Positions 23,695 to 32,421 of a DNA stretch of 39,050 nt are shown piece after piece. The translations under genes were made by a program, and so were the position numbers. Source of the DNA: Cetobacterium sp. 2A (GTDB lineage: Bacteria; Fusobacteriota; Fusobacteriia; Fusobacteriales; Fusobacteriaceae); contig NZ_JACFAJ010000002.1 in assembly GCF_014250685.1 (NCBI RefSeq), positions 1 to 39,050 on the forward strand, in the 5' to 3' direction. The stretch's first letter is position 1. Every line of letters begins with the position of its first letter. The notes under the pieces were generated by a model. That model was not told the origin of the DNA. It did no database searches and saw only the letters and a program-made list of their open reading frames with translations.

Positions 23695-24659
23695 TAATTC
23701 ACCTCCAGCTCCAAACTACAAATATGATTACCTTTTGGAAAAGTATGAGTACAACTTTTTATTAAAAACTCATCTTTAATTCCGAACTCTTTAATTTCAA
23801 TATCTAGTAACCTTCCAGCTCTTAAATCATCATTTCCTAGTGCATCAAGGCTTGAAGTAGTTAAGACTTTATTCAACTCTTTTAACTTCTGAGAAGCTAT
23901 ATTTCTAACTTTTGAAATATCATCTTTATCTGGATCAACCTCGATTACTTCTTGTAGCATTCCATATTTTTTTATACTCTCTTTATCTTCAGCTTTAGCA
24001 TAGATACTTTCATCTTCTGAATCATTTGAAACAATAAGGACAATATTTTTCATATCTGCAATACTTTCAGTAAGAGCAGGCATCCCAAATATATTATTTG
24101 TTACTTGAACTTTTATTTTTTTATGACTTACCAAATTAAAAGTTGTATTCTCAATTTCTAGAATATATTTTTTCCCTGTTTCTTCATTAACGATTTTTAA
24201 AATGTCATCTATTATTTCTGCGACAGTATTATTTTTATATATCTTGTCAATTGATGTTGCTATTGCTTCTATTTTTCCTGTTTTAGCCCCTATACTTTTA
24301 AGCAAACTTTCTATACAAGAGGAGGCGTTCAAACTGTTAAATTGCTTTATAACCTTATTTTTATTCAAATAAAAATAGAAATCAAAACATTTTATTTCTT
24401 TTGAAAATTTTAATGTATCCATATCTACAATTATTCCTGTGAATAGGTTCCTCTCATTTTGAAATTTTATAATATCTCCAACTTTTATTGTTTCAGTTAA
24501 AATATAATTTGAATCTCCAAAGTTCCTAGGCATACTAAAATTAAATGAAGCTCCTAAAGTGTCTATACTTGTACTTAAAGAAATATTTCCAGCTATATTT
24601 GTTATATCTGTTACTATATCTCCTTGAATTAATTTTAATTTATGCACTATTTCCTCCAA
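23694..24659 (-). CDS. XkdQ-like tail hub protein (gpD/gp27 relative)
   Basis: 321 residues. Forms the central hub of the baseplate onto which the spike fits. Contains ETIKVGDIIKFQNERNLFTGIIVDMD and the DAGRLLDIEI-like DDLRAGRLLDIEIKEFG, then HTFPKGNHICSLELEV at the C-terminus, a typical hub ending. Overlaps the adjacent XkdP-like gene by 20 bases. Confidence 0.85.
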   Translation of the reverse strand: MEEIVHKLKLIQGDIVTDITNIAGNISLSTSIDTLGASFNFSMPRNFGDSNYILTETIKVGDIIKFQNERNLFTGIIVDMDTLKFSKEIKCFDFYFYLNKNKVIKQFNSLNASSCIESLLKSIGAKTGKIEAIATSIDKIYKNNTVAEIIDDILKIVNEETGKKYILEIENTTFNLVSHKKIKVQVTNNIFGMPALTESIADMKNIVLIVSNDSEDESIYAKAEDKESIKKYGMLQEVIEVDPDKDDISKVRNIASQKLKELNKVLTTSSLDALGNDDLRAGRLLDIEIKEFGIKDEFLIKSCTHTFPKGNHICSLELEVN

Positions 24660-25092
24660 TTTTATTAGGATTTATATATTCCTGAATTGAAAGGGTATAT
24701 TTTATATCTCCATTATGCTTTTTACTGTACCTAAAATCTGTTATTATGCACTCCATATTTTCCTGAATTGATAAGCTTGCAATTACTATCCTTAATGGTT
24801 TATTTCTGTGTCTTTTAAAGAAATCTATACATAGTGGGGCTAAGGTAACACTTCCAAGCCAACTATACAATTTAGAAGGAAAAAAGCTATCTATTGTCAA
24901 TGTTTTCAAGCCATTTTCTCCCACTAAAGTTAAAATTTTTCCACTTGTAGTTTCAAAAGTTCCAGAATCCAAAGGAGATCCAAAATCAACATCAGGAGGA
25001 ACATAAGGTAATTTAAATATCTCTCTATTATTATCTACTGAAAAATATATTTCCATACCCTTTAACACATAATTTGCTATCCTTGAAATCAT
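24640..25092 (-). CDS. XkdP-like tail protein without LysM domain
   Basis: 150 residues. ATG after GAGGTAACAA. The Xkd-type core is present: EIFKLPYVPPDVDFGSPLDS, LTIDSFFPSKLYSW, FKRHRNKPLRIVI and CIITDFRYSKKHNGDIKYTLSIQEY. Bacillus XkdP proteins are longer and carry a C-terminal LysM; here the protein ends right after the core. It links tape measure and hub. Confidence 0.78.
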   Translation of the reverse strand: MISRIANYVLKGMEIYFSVDNNREIFKLPYVPPDVDFGSPLDSGTFETTSGKILTLVGENGLKTLTIDSFFPSKLYSWLGSVTLAPLCIDFFKRHRNKPLRIVIASLSIQENMECIITDFRYSKKHNGDIKYTLSIQEYINPNKIGGNSA

Positions 25093-25095
25093 TTG

Positions 25096-27444
25096 TTACC
25101 TCACCATATTTGATATATTTGGATTTGTTATTTTTACAAATGCTTCTGCTACTTTGTCCTTAAAGTCATCAAATCCGTATACATCTCCTTTTATAACTAT
25201 TGTATATTGAGGAGTTGTATTTACTTTGGTAGAACTTTTTTCTTGGCTATATCTTTTATCTTGTCCAAAGTTAGGCTCTGGTTTATTAGAAACCTTTAAA
25301 TCTGGAACATCCATATTTCCAATACCACCAGGAGTATTTGTTTTTACATTCCCAATAGTTTCTACTTTATTTTTTGAATTTTTAGTTTCATCAATAGTTA
25401 TATCTATCTCTTTATCATTACTTCCAAAAATATTTTTAATAAATCCTACCATACTTTTTCCAACTTCCCTTATTTTCTCAAAATGTTGGATTACTAATAA
25501 TAGTCCTGATATTAAAAGTCCGATTGGACCAGTTAAAGCAGCAAGAGCAAATGCAAAAGGTCCAAGAAAATCTAAAATTTCTTTTATCCATTTGAAAAAA
25601 CTTTTAAACATATTTACAACTGAATCTATGTGTTGCCATAACAAATAACAAGCTGCTACAACTCCAGCTATAGCTATAACAATCCATCCCAAAGGTGTTA
25701 ATGCTAGCGTTCCATTTAATATCCCCATTACTATAGAAACAGCTGTTAATATTGCTTTTAATACTACTAAAGCTTTAATAGTTAAATAAATACTTCCAAC
25801 AAGTACTAAAATTGTTTCAATCAATACCCTATGTTCTTTTATAAAATCAAAGAGATCTGAAAAGAATGTAATCATATTTTCAACTGCTTTAGTTACTTTT
25901 TCAGCTATCTTGTCTATTGTTCCATCTTCTTGCCATCTATTTAAAACAGCCACAACTCTTTCTACCTGTTCTTTCAGCTTCATATAAAGACTGCCTTGCT
26001 TAATCGTTCCATCTTCAGTCATACCTACTATTTTAGCTAATGATGACTTTGTTACTCCAGTTACAGTTGACCATAACCCTTTCATTGTTTTAGCTTGTTT
26101 CTCGGCTCCTCCTGAAAATTTCTTTTGCATTTCAGCTTGTAAAATATCCTGTAACTTTGCCTCATCTTTTATTTGTCCTCTTTTATTAAAAACAATGTTT
26201 TTTCCATATTTTTTAGCTGCTGCTTCTATTAATTGTTCTTTCTTTATTCCGAACTCTTTCAGCCTTTCAAATTCACCCATTACACCATCTGCCATAGCTT
26301 CAGTTGCTTGATCTATTGATTTATTTGTTGCTCCAGCCATATCTGCAACATCTTTTAACCATCTTTTAGATGAAATTCCGTATGCTTCCATTTTAGCTGT
26401 AGATTCTACCACCTCTCCAGTTTCAAATGGTGTTGAGTTTGCAAATTTAATTGCGTTAGACATTAATTGTCCAGCTTTCTCAGTTGATTTTGTAGCTGTT
26501 TCAAGTTGCATCTTGTAACCTTCCATATTCATAGCTTCACCAAAGCCTTCTTTGACTGCAAATCCACTTACTACAGATGCAATTGCTACTGTTGCTTGTG
26601 CTGCTCTTTTTACAATACTATCCATAGTACTCATTGCTGATTTTCCCCATTCTTGAAGCTTTTTCTTACCTTCTTCAGTTCTTTTAGTAGTTTCAGCAAT
26701 GGATTTAGCATATTCCCTTACTTTTGCTCTAGCAGTATTCAAACGTTCACTATTTTCTGTAATAACCTTTTCGTAGTCCACCATTACTTTTTTTGCTGTT
26801 TCAATTGCATCAGTATTTGATTCTTGAGCTTTTTCAAATCCATGAAGTTGACTTTTGGCAGTTTCTAATCGTTTGGTATAACTTGCTACTTGCTCCTCTG
26901 TCATTTTTGAACTTTGAGTATATTTTTCAGCTGCTAATTTAGTTTTTTCTATTTCTTTTGCATTATTAGAAAACTCCTTTGATAACTTATTTAGAGTTAC
27001 TTTATCTCCTGTTTTCTGTGCTTCCTCTAGTGATTTTTTAGTAGCTTCCTGTGCCAATTTAAGCTCTTTCAGTTTTAGTTTTGTATCTTCTAAATTTTTT
27101 CTATAACCTTGAGCTTTATTATTTGATCCTGCAACTAAGTTGTCATACTTTTCAGTTTCCGCTTTTAATTTTTCTATTTGTTTAGAATTATGAGAATACT
27201 CTTTTGATAGATTTGCTATTGTTGCTTTTGCTGAATCTATATTCTTATTGGCATTTGCTATTGTTGCTTTTGCTGAATCTATATTCTTATTGGCATTTGC
27301 TATTGTTCCCTCATATTTTTTAAGCTGTTCTTTGGCTTTTTCTAAGTGGTTATTTGCAAGTTCTGTTGCTTTTGAAGCTGCTTTTAAAGGTCCTGAAAGA
27401 TTGTCTCTCAAAGTTAATATTGTATTTATTACTCTGTTCCCTAT
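25096..27444 (-). CDS. Tail tape measure protein
   Basis: About 782 residues; sets tail length. A long coiled-coil N-terminus (Ala/Lys/Glu, about 1-270) is followed by a tail tape core (MEGYKMQLETATKS, MEAYGISSKRWLKDVADMAGAT), then membrane-like stretches (IETILVLVGSIYLTIKALVVL, LGWIVIAIAGVVAACYLLW, FAFALAALTGPIGLLISGLLLVIQ). An unassisted frame opens at TTG 27411, but GGAGGTGAGAAGAA precedes ATA at 27444 and yields GNRVINTILTLRDNLSGPL, the usual family start; ATA is therefore the likely initiator. It overlaps the end of the frameshifted chaperone gene. Confidence 0.9.
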   Translation of the reverse strand: MGNRVINTILTLRDNLSGPLKAASKATELANNHLEKAKEQLKKYEGTIANANKNIDSAKATIANANKNIDSAKATIANLSKEYSHNSKQIEKLKAETEKYDNLVAGSNNKAQGYRKNLEDTKLKLKELKLAQEATKKSLEEAQKTGDKVTLNKLSKEFSNNAKEIEKTKLAAEKYTQSSKMTEEQVASYTKRLETAKSQLHGFEKAQESNTDAIETAKKVMVDYEKVITENSERLNTARAKVREYAKSIAETTKRTEEGKKKLQEWGKSAMSTMDSIVKRAAQATVAIASVVSGFAVKEGFGEAMNMEGYKMQLETATKSTEKAGQLMSNAIKFANSTPFETGEVVESTAKMEAYGISSKRWLKDVADMAGATNKSIDQATEAMADGVMGEFERLKEFGIKKEQLIEAAAKKYGKNIVFNKRGQIKDEAKLQDILQAEMQKKFSGGAEKQAKTMKGLWSTVTGVTKSSLAKIVGMTEDGTIKQGSLYMKLKEQVERVVAVLNRWQEDGTIDKIAEKVTKAVENMITFFSDLFDFIKEHRVLIETILVLVGSIYLTIKALVVLKAILTAVSIVMGILNGTLALTPLGWIVIAIAGVVAACYLLWQHIDSVVNMFKSFFKWIKEILDFLGPFAFALAALTGPIGLLISGLLLVIQHFEKIREVGKSMVGFIKNIFGSNDKEIDITIDETKNSKNKVETIGNVKTNTPGGIGNMDVPDLKVSNKPEPNFGQDKRYSQEKSSTKVNTTPQYTIVIKGDVYGFDDFKDKVAEAFVKITNPNISNMVR
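27211..27307. repeat. 42-bp tandem repeat within the tape measure gene
   Basis: Two identical 42-base copies (27211-27252, 27253-27294) and 13 bases of a third. They encode IANANKNIDSAKAT twice in the coiled coil. Exactly 14 codons, so the frame is kept and the ruler is lengthened. Confidence 0.92.
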
Positions 27445-28162
27445 TTCTTCTCACCTCCTAAAGCCTTTAAAAAAGCTTCCATCTTTTGATAATCATAAAG
27501 AGCTTTTTCTTCATTCATTTTTTCCATGCTTTGTTTAAAGAATACCTGGTCTTCATAATCAAGATTTAATAAATAATTTAATTTATGCCCTTTTTGTAGA
27601 TAGTAAGAAACCCAAAATAGCTCTCCATACTTCTTACTACCTCCTATTAGTTTTTTATTGCTTCATTCACCTTCTCTTGAGTTTTAATTCCATCAAATAT
27701 CCCACTCAATTTTTGAGCTAAATCATTAACTGCATTCATACCTAATATCTGAGTTGGAATTTCATACGGTGAAATTAATTTAAATCTATTTCTAACTTCT
27801 TTTGATTGCATAATTGGACAGCATCTATAAACAAGTTTTTCAGAAGCTTTTACTAATAATTTCATATCCACTTTTGAATTTTCTTTTTGCATTTTAAGTA
27901 TAACTTTACTTTTTTCTTCCATTTCTAAAGTTTCGAAATCCTCTTCATTTTTTTCTTCCTCTTCAAATGTCTTCTCTGTTGTTATATCTATAGCTTTAAC
28001 TGTGTCATCTAAATAATCTAATAGAACTCCTTCACGAGGTCTTACAAACTCAACTAATCCAAGTTCTGGTATTTCAATATGTGTTACCTTTATTTTTTTA
28101 CTTTCATTCTCTTCAACTTTATTTAAAAATTCTTGTATTGTTATCGGTTGTTTTTTTTCCAT
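27441..28162 (-). CDS. Tail assembly chaperone, frameshifted long form (G-T type)
   Basis: At A AAA AAC (27650-27656) a -1 shift avoids the stop of the short form and continues as KLIGGSKKYGELFWVSYYLQ through to ALGGEKK, stop at 27441. The extension is in the right place, in the -1 frame, with no independent ribosome binding site needed, and ends overlapping the tape measure start. In lambda-like, P2-like and PBSX-like phages the minor long form binds the tape measure while the short form binds the tail tube. Confidence 0.85.
27647..28162 (-). CDS. Tail assembly chaperone, short form (XkdN/gpG-like)
   Basis: 171 residues. The ATG at 28162 follows AAGGAGATGAAT; upstream in-frame codons have no binding site. 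Helical acidic protein (FEEEEKNEEDFETLEMEEKSK) with ITIQEFLNKVEENESKKIKV at the start and VNDLAQKLSGIFDGIKTQEK near the end. Lies between the tube and tape measure genes. The stop TAA follows the slippery heptamer directly. Confidence 0.85.
   Translation of the reverse strand: MEKKQPITIQEFLNKVEENESKKIKVTHIEIPELGLVEFVRPREGVLLDYLDDTVKAIDITTEKTFEEEEKNEEDFETLEMEEKSKVILKMQKENSKVDMKLLVKASEKLVYRCCPIMQSKEVRNRFKLISPYEIPTQILGMNAVNDLAQKLSGIFDGIKTQEKVNEAIKN
27650..27656 (-). other. -1 ribosomal frameshift slippery site A AAA AAC
   Basis: In zero frame ...ATA AAA AAC TAA; the canonical heptamer lies immediately before the stop codon. GGAGG five bases downstream does not pair as a pseudoknot in any obvious way, so stimulation may come from the stop context. 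Confidence 0.85.
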
Positions 28163-28214
28163 ATTCATCTCCTTTTTAAAAAGAAAGCTCCTACTAATAA
28201 GGAGCTTTTCTATT

Positions 28215-28625
28215 TTATTTCTCTTGTAACCATTCAAAAGATTCAGCCTGTCCTGAAAGCTCTATTTCTGCCACTTTATTTTTTTCAAAATCAATTAAAA
28301 CTTCTTCATCAAATGTAACTCCATCTAATTTAAGTCTTTTAGTTACTTTTCCTGATATATTTGTATTTGCTAAAATTAATGCAATATCCTCACTTTCATT
28401 AAAAGCATCTAAATTTTCTGAACCTAAGAATTTAAATGTTCCTGAAAATTCAATTGTCTCTCCTACTTTTACCCTTACCGTTCCATCACCAATAGGAGCT
28501 GGAATTTCTTCATATTTATTTTTTCTTACAGCCTTAGATTTAGTTACAGTTACAACTTCCTCACCATTAACCCAAAGTTTTCCTTTATTTCCATTAAAAT
28601 AGTCATTCTTTTTAGGATTTGCCAT
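28215..28625 (-). CDS. Tail tube protein (XkdM-like)
   Basis: 136 residues. ATG after AGAAGGAGGAATAG. Contains YFNGNKGKLWVNGEEVVTV, the start typical of XkdM, and beta-hairpin segments VKVGETIEFSGTFKFLGS. It forms the inner tube through which DNA passes, and sits right after the sheath. Confidence 0.88.
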   Translation of the reverse strand: MANPKKNDYFNGNKGKLWVNGEEVVTVTKSKAVRKNKYEEIPAPIGDGTVRVKVGETIEFSGTFKFLGSENLDAFNESEDIALILANTNISGKVTKRLKLDGVTFDEEVLIDFEKNKVAEIELSGQAESFEWLQEK

Positions 28626-28638
28626 CTATTCCTCCTTC

Positions 28639-29732
28639 TTACATGAATATATCGAAGAAGAAATCTTCCATAATTCCTGTTATCTTTATACTTCCCTTTA
28701 AAAATACTTTTGTGGCAACTGTCATTTTCATAGCATATGCATCATCCCAGGAATTAAACTGTTTCCTCTCCCATTTTGGATAATTAGCTAATCTTTGAGA
28801 TGCTATATCTACCATCGATTTATTATCAAAGTTAGGATCTAATATCTTATCTTTAGCTAAAGCTTTAAAATATCCATTGATTGATGAAATTAGTAACATT
28901 TGATTATCTAAAATATTTGGATACTTACCTTTATAACTATTGTTCCAAGCTTTATATATGTCACAATAAATTAAGTCCATTTTTTCAACTGTATTTATAT
29001 GTGTCATTTCTTCAGTAACTCTTCAGATATTGTCACAAGTGAATTTACAGCTCTAGCTACTCTTACTTCTCCTTCATCATTAAAAAGAATATGTTCTCCT
29101 TTTCCTATAACTACTTCTAGATCTTCTGGTTCAACTACACTTTTAAATTTTAAAGGCTTTGCTATCCCTGACATCATCATTGATAGTCCTGCATAAAAAC
29201 CAAGTAAATATGAAAGTGCATACTCTCCATTCTTTAACCCTCTTTCATCAAAAAACTCTATCTTTTCATTAGTTTGATTAATAATGTGCATAGAGTCAGC
29301 AGCAGTAGCCTTATATACAATAGCTTTATATCTTTTTTTATTGTTTTTATTCTCTCCTTTAACAAAAGTAACTAAATCATTTTGTTTTTGTGCTGTAGAT
29401 GTTTGAATTGCTATCCATGAATTACGAGGTATAATTCCTTTTATTTTATTTAATAAATCTGTTAATTCTCCATCTGTTCCTAATTTAAATACATAAAGAG
29501 CCAATGGTGTTCCTTCTAAAGCATCCTTAATAAATAGAATGTTTTCTGGGCTAAACATTTTCTGTTCATCACTTGTGAAATCACTTATTGTTACATATTT
29601 TTGTTTGTTATCTCCAACTGTCTCATCTTCAACTATTAAAACAGCATAGCCTTTTTCTCCTCTTGCTATCGCTGATACTCCTAAGCCTTTAAAAACTATT
29701 TCTAACTTAGGTAGTCCATTACTTGTCGCCAT
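28639..29732 (-). CDS. Tail sheath protein (XkdK-like), split by a one-base shift
   Basis: Contractile sheath. The N-terminal piece (29732-29004, MATSNGLPKLEIVFKGLGVSAIARGEKGY...NSLVTISEELLKK) stops with TGA; ATGA overlap starts a second frame (29007-28639, MTHINTVEKMDLI ... VFLKGSIKITGIMEDFFFDIFM). The two together, 364 residues, align in order with one XkdK sheath. One added A (AAGAAATG to AAGAAAATG) restores a single frame. A true two-gene split, coupled by ATGA, cannot be excluded. The ATG at 29732 follows GGGGAGGAAATTA. Confidence 0.82.
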
Positions 29733-30168
29733 TAATTTCCTCCCCAAACTCTAATTCTTCAATATTGTGCTCGTATTCTCTCTCATATTCCTCTGCTATA
29801 AATACTTTAAACTCACAATGTAAAACTTTATCAACTTCAAATATCTTTACATCTGTTGCTTCTACAACTAAATCATCTGTTATATTAAAAGATTGTTCTT
29901 CTACAAAAGCTTTGTTTAAAATATCTCTCATTTTTAATAGATCCATTTGATTTTTTTTTAGATGTTTTGGAAAATATAGAATATCAAACTCTATTTCTCT
30001 TTCCTGGAACTTATCCATCAAATTTGAAGAATCTATATCTAACATATCTATAAAAAAGCAAGGTCTCTTAAAGCCTTCTTCTATATCTGAAGAGTTAATT
30101 TCTATATCTGGAGCAATTTTAGCCAGTTTAGATACTATTGAAGCCTGTATATCTATAAAACTTATCAC
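29719..30168 (-). CDS. Tail completion/terminator-like protein (XkdJ position)
   Basis: 149 residues, starting at GTG 30168 after AGGTGAAAG (close spacing; an alternative is an internal ATA). Contains SIVSKLAKIAPDIEINSSDIEEGFKRPCFFIDMLD and later FVEEQSFNITDDLVVEATDVK, the alpha/beta pattern of phage tail terminator proteins such as XkdJ-neighbour DUF6838. Overlaps the sheath start by 14 bases. Confidence 0.65.
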   Translation of the reverse strand: MISFIDIQASIVSKLAKIAPDIEINSSDIEEGFKRPCFFIDMLDIDSSNLMDKFQEREIEFDILYFPKHLKKNQMDLLKMRDILNKAFVEEQSFNITDDLVVEATDVKIFEVDKVLHCEFKVFIAEEYEREYEHNIEELEFGEEINGDK

Positions 30169-30175
30169 CTTTCAC

Positions 30176-30583
30176 CTACTTAAATTCATTTTTCATAAGA
30201 ACATCATCTATAAAATTTTGAGTATCATTGTAAAACTCATCTTCAAAATCTTTTTGAGCTGTCATAAACACATGTTTACCTCTTTGAAATCCATGTTCTT
30301 TACCTGTTCTATCCTTTTTTATATATCCATATTCAATTAAATGAGCATGAGGAGCAGTAGAATAAGTCCTCACTGCTAATGCTCCTTTAAAATCATAAAC
30401 TTTACCTCGTTTTATACTTTTTATATAATTTCCAGTAGATTCATTCACCCTACTTTTTGCCACACTCAATGTTTTATTCTTTAATTTGTTTCCGCTTTTT
30501 CTTAAAAATTCTTTTGAGTCTTTACCATTATTTATTGAGTTAGCTAATTTCATTAAATCCTTTGATAGTTTATCTAAGCTCAT
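30176..30583 (-). CDS. HK97 gp10-like head-tail connector protein
   Basis: 135 residues, ATG after GGAGTGACAGC. The pattern SRVNESTGNYIKSIKRGK ... AVRTYSTAPHAHLIEYGY (the A-P-H-A-x-L-x-E-x-G signature) ... GKHVFMTAQKDFE is diagnostic for gp10/XkdI-type connector proteins. Confidence 0.87.
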   Translation of the reverse strand: MSLDKLSKDLMKLANSINNGKDSKEFLRKSGNKLKNKTLSVAKSRVNESTGNYIKSIKRGKVYDFKGALAVRTYSTAPHAHLIEYGYIKKDRTGKEHGFQRGKHVFMTAQKDFEDEFYNDTQNFIDDVLMKNEFK

Positions 30584-30587
30584 GCTG

Positions 30588-30911
30588 TCACTCCGTTTTT
30601 AGCTTTACCATTAGGTCTATAAAGCTATTCTTTTTAAAATCTGGATAAATGTATTCAATATCGTAAATCAAGCCCTTATAAACGATATGGTAATCTGCTT
30701 TAATATCTGTTTTCCTAATTCTTATTTTAAATCTTGTGTTATTGGCTGCTGTATCTCCTTCACCATTAACGATACTTCCAGATTGAAATTTTATCTCAGC
30801 CCATACTTTTTTTATTAATATATCCTCATAGCTTGTTCCCAATTTCCCTTTAATATTTTCTTTCTTATAGATGCCAATTCTATTTCTTAATCTACTGCTT
30901 AGATTAGACAT
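30588..30911 (-). CDS. Head closure protein (head-tail adaptor)
   Basis: 107 residues. RLRNRIGIYKKENIKG, KKVWAEIKFQSGSIV and YKGLIYDIEYIYPDFKKNSFIDLMVKLK follow the SPP1 gp16/Phage_H_T_join pattern. Its start overlaps the end of the preceding gene (translational coupling), and its own ribosome binding site is weak. Confidence 0.85.
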   Translation of the reverse strand: MSNLSSRLRNRIGIYKKENIKGKLGTSYEDILIKKVWAEIKFQSGSIVNGEGDTAANNTRFKIRIRKTDIKADYHIVYKGLIYDIEYIYPDFKKNSFIDLMVKLKTE

Positions 30912-31182
30912 TTAAATCACTATACTTTAATTTAGTATATAAAGATGAAAGAATGTTATTTGGTTTAAATTCAAGGTCTTGAGAGCCTCTATTTTCATAT
31001 CTATCAGTTATAATTATCAACTGAGCTAACTCATAAGTTTTAAAAGAACCACCAGAGTCAAAAGTGACTCCAGTGGAATTTGCTATCTCTTCTTTACTAA
31101 ATTCTATAAGCATTTCAATAAAATTATCTTCATCACTTTCATCTATTCTTAGATACTCTTTAGTTTTTGTTAAATCTATCAT
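30904..31182 (-). CDS. Head-tail connector (gp6-like DNA-packaging protein)
   Basis: 92 residues. KEYLRIDESDEDNFIEMLIEFSKEEIANSTG is the signature of Phage_connect_1/gp6 proteins (LRID..DED..I..LI..A...I). It sits directly on the portal after packaging. ATG after AAGGTGGTTAA. Confidence 0.9.
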   Translation of the reverse strand: MIDLTKTKEYLRIDESDEDNFIEMLIEFSKEEIANSTGVTFDSGGSFKTYELAQLIIITDRYENRGSQDLEFKPNNILSSLYTKLKYSDLNV

Positions 31183-31191
31183 TTAACCACC

Positions 31192-32412
31192 TTATTTTTT
31201 CTTAGTATCCTTCTCTTCTACACTTTGTTTAAAAGCTACAGACGCTGTTCCTACTATTGGAATTTGACCAAATACAACTGCTGCTGAATCAAATTTCTTA
31301 ACATCTAATCTCATAATAGCTCTCATATCTACTCTATTTTTCTTGAAAGCATCTCCGCCAACATCAGTTGATTTTAATTCAATTGTTTCTCTATCAAATA
31401 ATACAATTGCTTCTGTTAATGACCCAATTATTAGCGGAGCTTTTTTCTCTGTTGTTCCTGTTGTTTTCAATGTTCTATTTGATAAAACAAAAATCTCTTT
31501 TCCATTTAACATCTTCTTAGTTGGATTTTTAGGGTCTTTTTCTAACAAGTAATTACCTTGTGAATCTTTAAGTTTATTTAAGTAGTTAAATCCATCTTGA
31601 TTAGTTATTACTTTAGCTAGTGCTGAAATAGATGGATCTAATGTAACATCCATTATATCTTTTACATCGTCAATAGTTTCAACTTGGACTTTTGTTAATG
31701 TATTAAGGATTGCAATTATCAAAGAATTTTCTGTTGCAACAGCTTTTTTAGCTAACCATTTATTTAGATAACTTCTTAAATTAGCTGTTTGATCTTGTAG
31801 TAAAGTTCTTGGAATAGGTAAAATTCCACCATAATTTTTTATTGCATATGTCACAGGTATAAATTTAGGTGCACTTGTTTCTTTAATTCCTTCCTCACCT
31901 GTTTCTGTAAACTCTTCAAGTGGAGTATGCTCTGCATCTTGCTCTAATACTCTAGACCCAGTCGTTGTTCTTACTTGTTCAACTGTTACTAATCCTCTTA
32001 AAGCTGTATATGTTCTTTTTAATTCATTAATTTCTGTTTGTTGGTCTACTGGTATTAAACATCCACCATCAGCTTCAACTCCTGAATTTAAGTTTCTTGC
32101 TTCTAAGACCTCTATATCATCTGCATTTGCTCTTCCCCTTAAAGTATTATAGAAGGCTTCCTCATATCTTGCATTTGAGTCTGTATTATCTCCATCTAAA
32201 TTGCCTCTTCCTAATTGCTGTCCATTTCTATTATTTACTTCAGTTCCTGAATTTTCTAATTCTTTTTGTAAATTAATTTTAGCTTGAAGCTCTGATATTC
32301 TATTTGTAACCTCTTTTATTTCGGACTCTGTTATCCCTTCCCTCTCCATAGTATTTTTCGCTTCTGATTTTAGATTGAACATCTCTTGTTGTAACTGTTG
32401 TAATTTTGTCAT
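31192..32412 (-). CDS. Major capsid protein (HK97 gp5-like)
   Basis: 406 residues, ATG after TAGGAGGTCATA. The first about 100 residues are a helical delta/scaffold region (LQQEMFNLKSEAKNTMEREG, IKEVTNRISELQAKINLQKE). It would be removed by the ClpP-like protease encoded just upstream. The rest has the HK97 fold (GGCLIPVDQQTEINELKRTYTALRGLVTVE, LAKVITNQDGFNYLNKLKDS, RVDMRAIMRLD). C-terminal AFKQSVEEKDTKKK. Confidence 0.92.
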   Translation of the reverse strand: MTKLQQLQQEMFNLKSEAKNTMEREGITESEIKEVTNRISELQAKINLQKELENSGTEVNNRNGQQLGRGNLDGDNTDSNARYEEAFYNTLRGRANADDIEVLEARNLNSGVEADGGCLIPVDQQTEINELKRTYTALRGLVTVEQVRTTTGSRVLEQDAEHTPLEEFTETGEEGIKETSAPKFIPVTYAIKNYGGILPIPRTLLQDQTANLRSYLNKWLAKKAVATENSLIIAILNTLTKVQVETIDDVKDIMDVTLDPSISALAKVITNQDGFNYLNKLKDSQGNYLLEKDPKNPTKKMLNGKEIFVLSNRTLKTTGTTEKKAPLIIGSLTEAIVLFDRETIELKSTDVGGDAFKKNRVDMRAIMRLDVKKFDSAAVVFGQIPIVGTASVAFKQSVEEKDTKKK

Positions 32413-32421
32413 TATGACCTC

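Noticed and set aside
25226..25648. Long plus-strand open frame opposite the tape measure gene, and many similar ones opposite sheath, dnaN, corA and the helicase
   Set aside because: No ribosome binding site, residue composition of an antisense frame (Ser/Phe/Leu/Ile-rich), and the opposite strand encodes a clear protein.
27211..27307. CRISPR-like array
   Set aside because: It is a tandem in-frame coding duplication without spacers.
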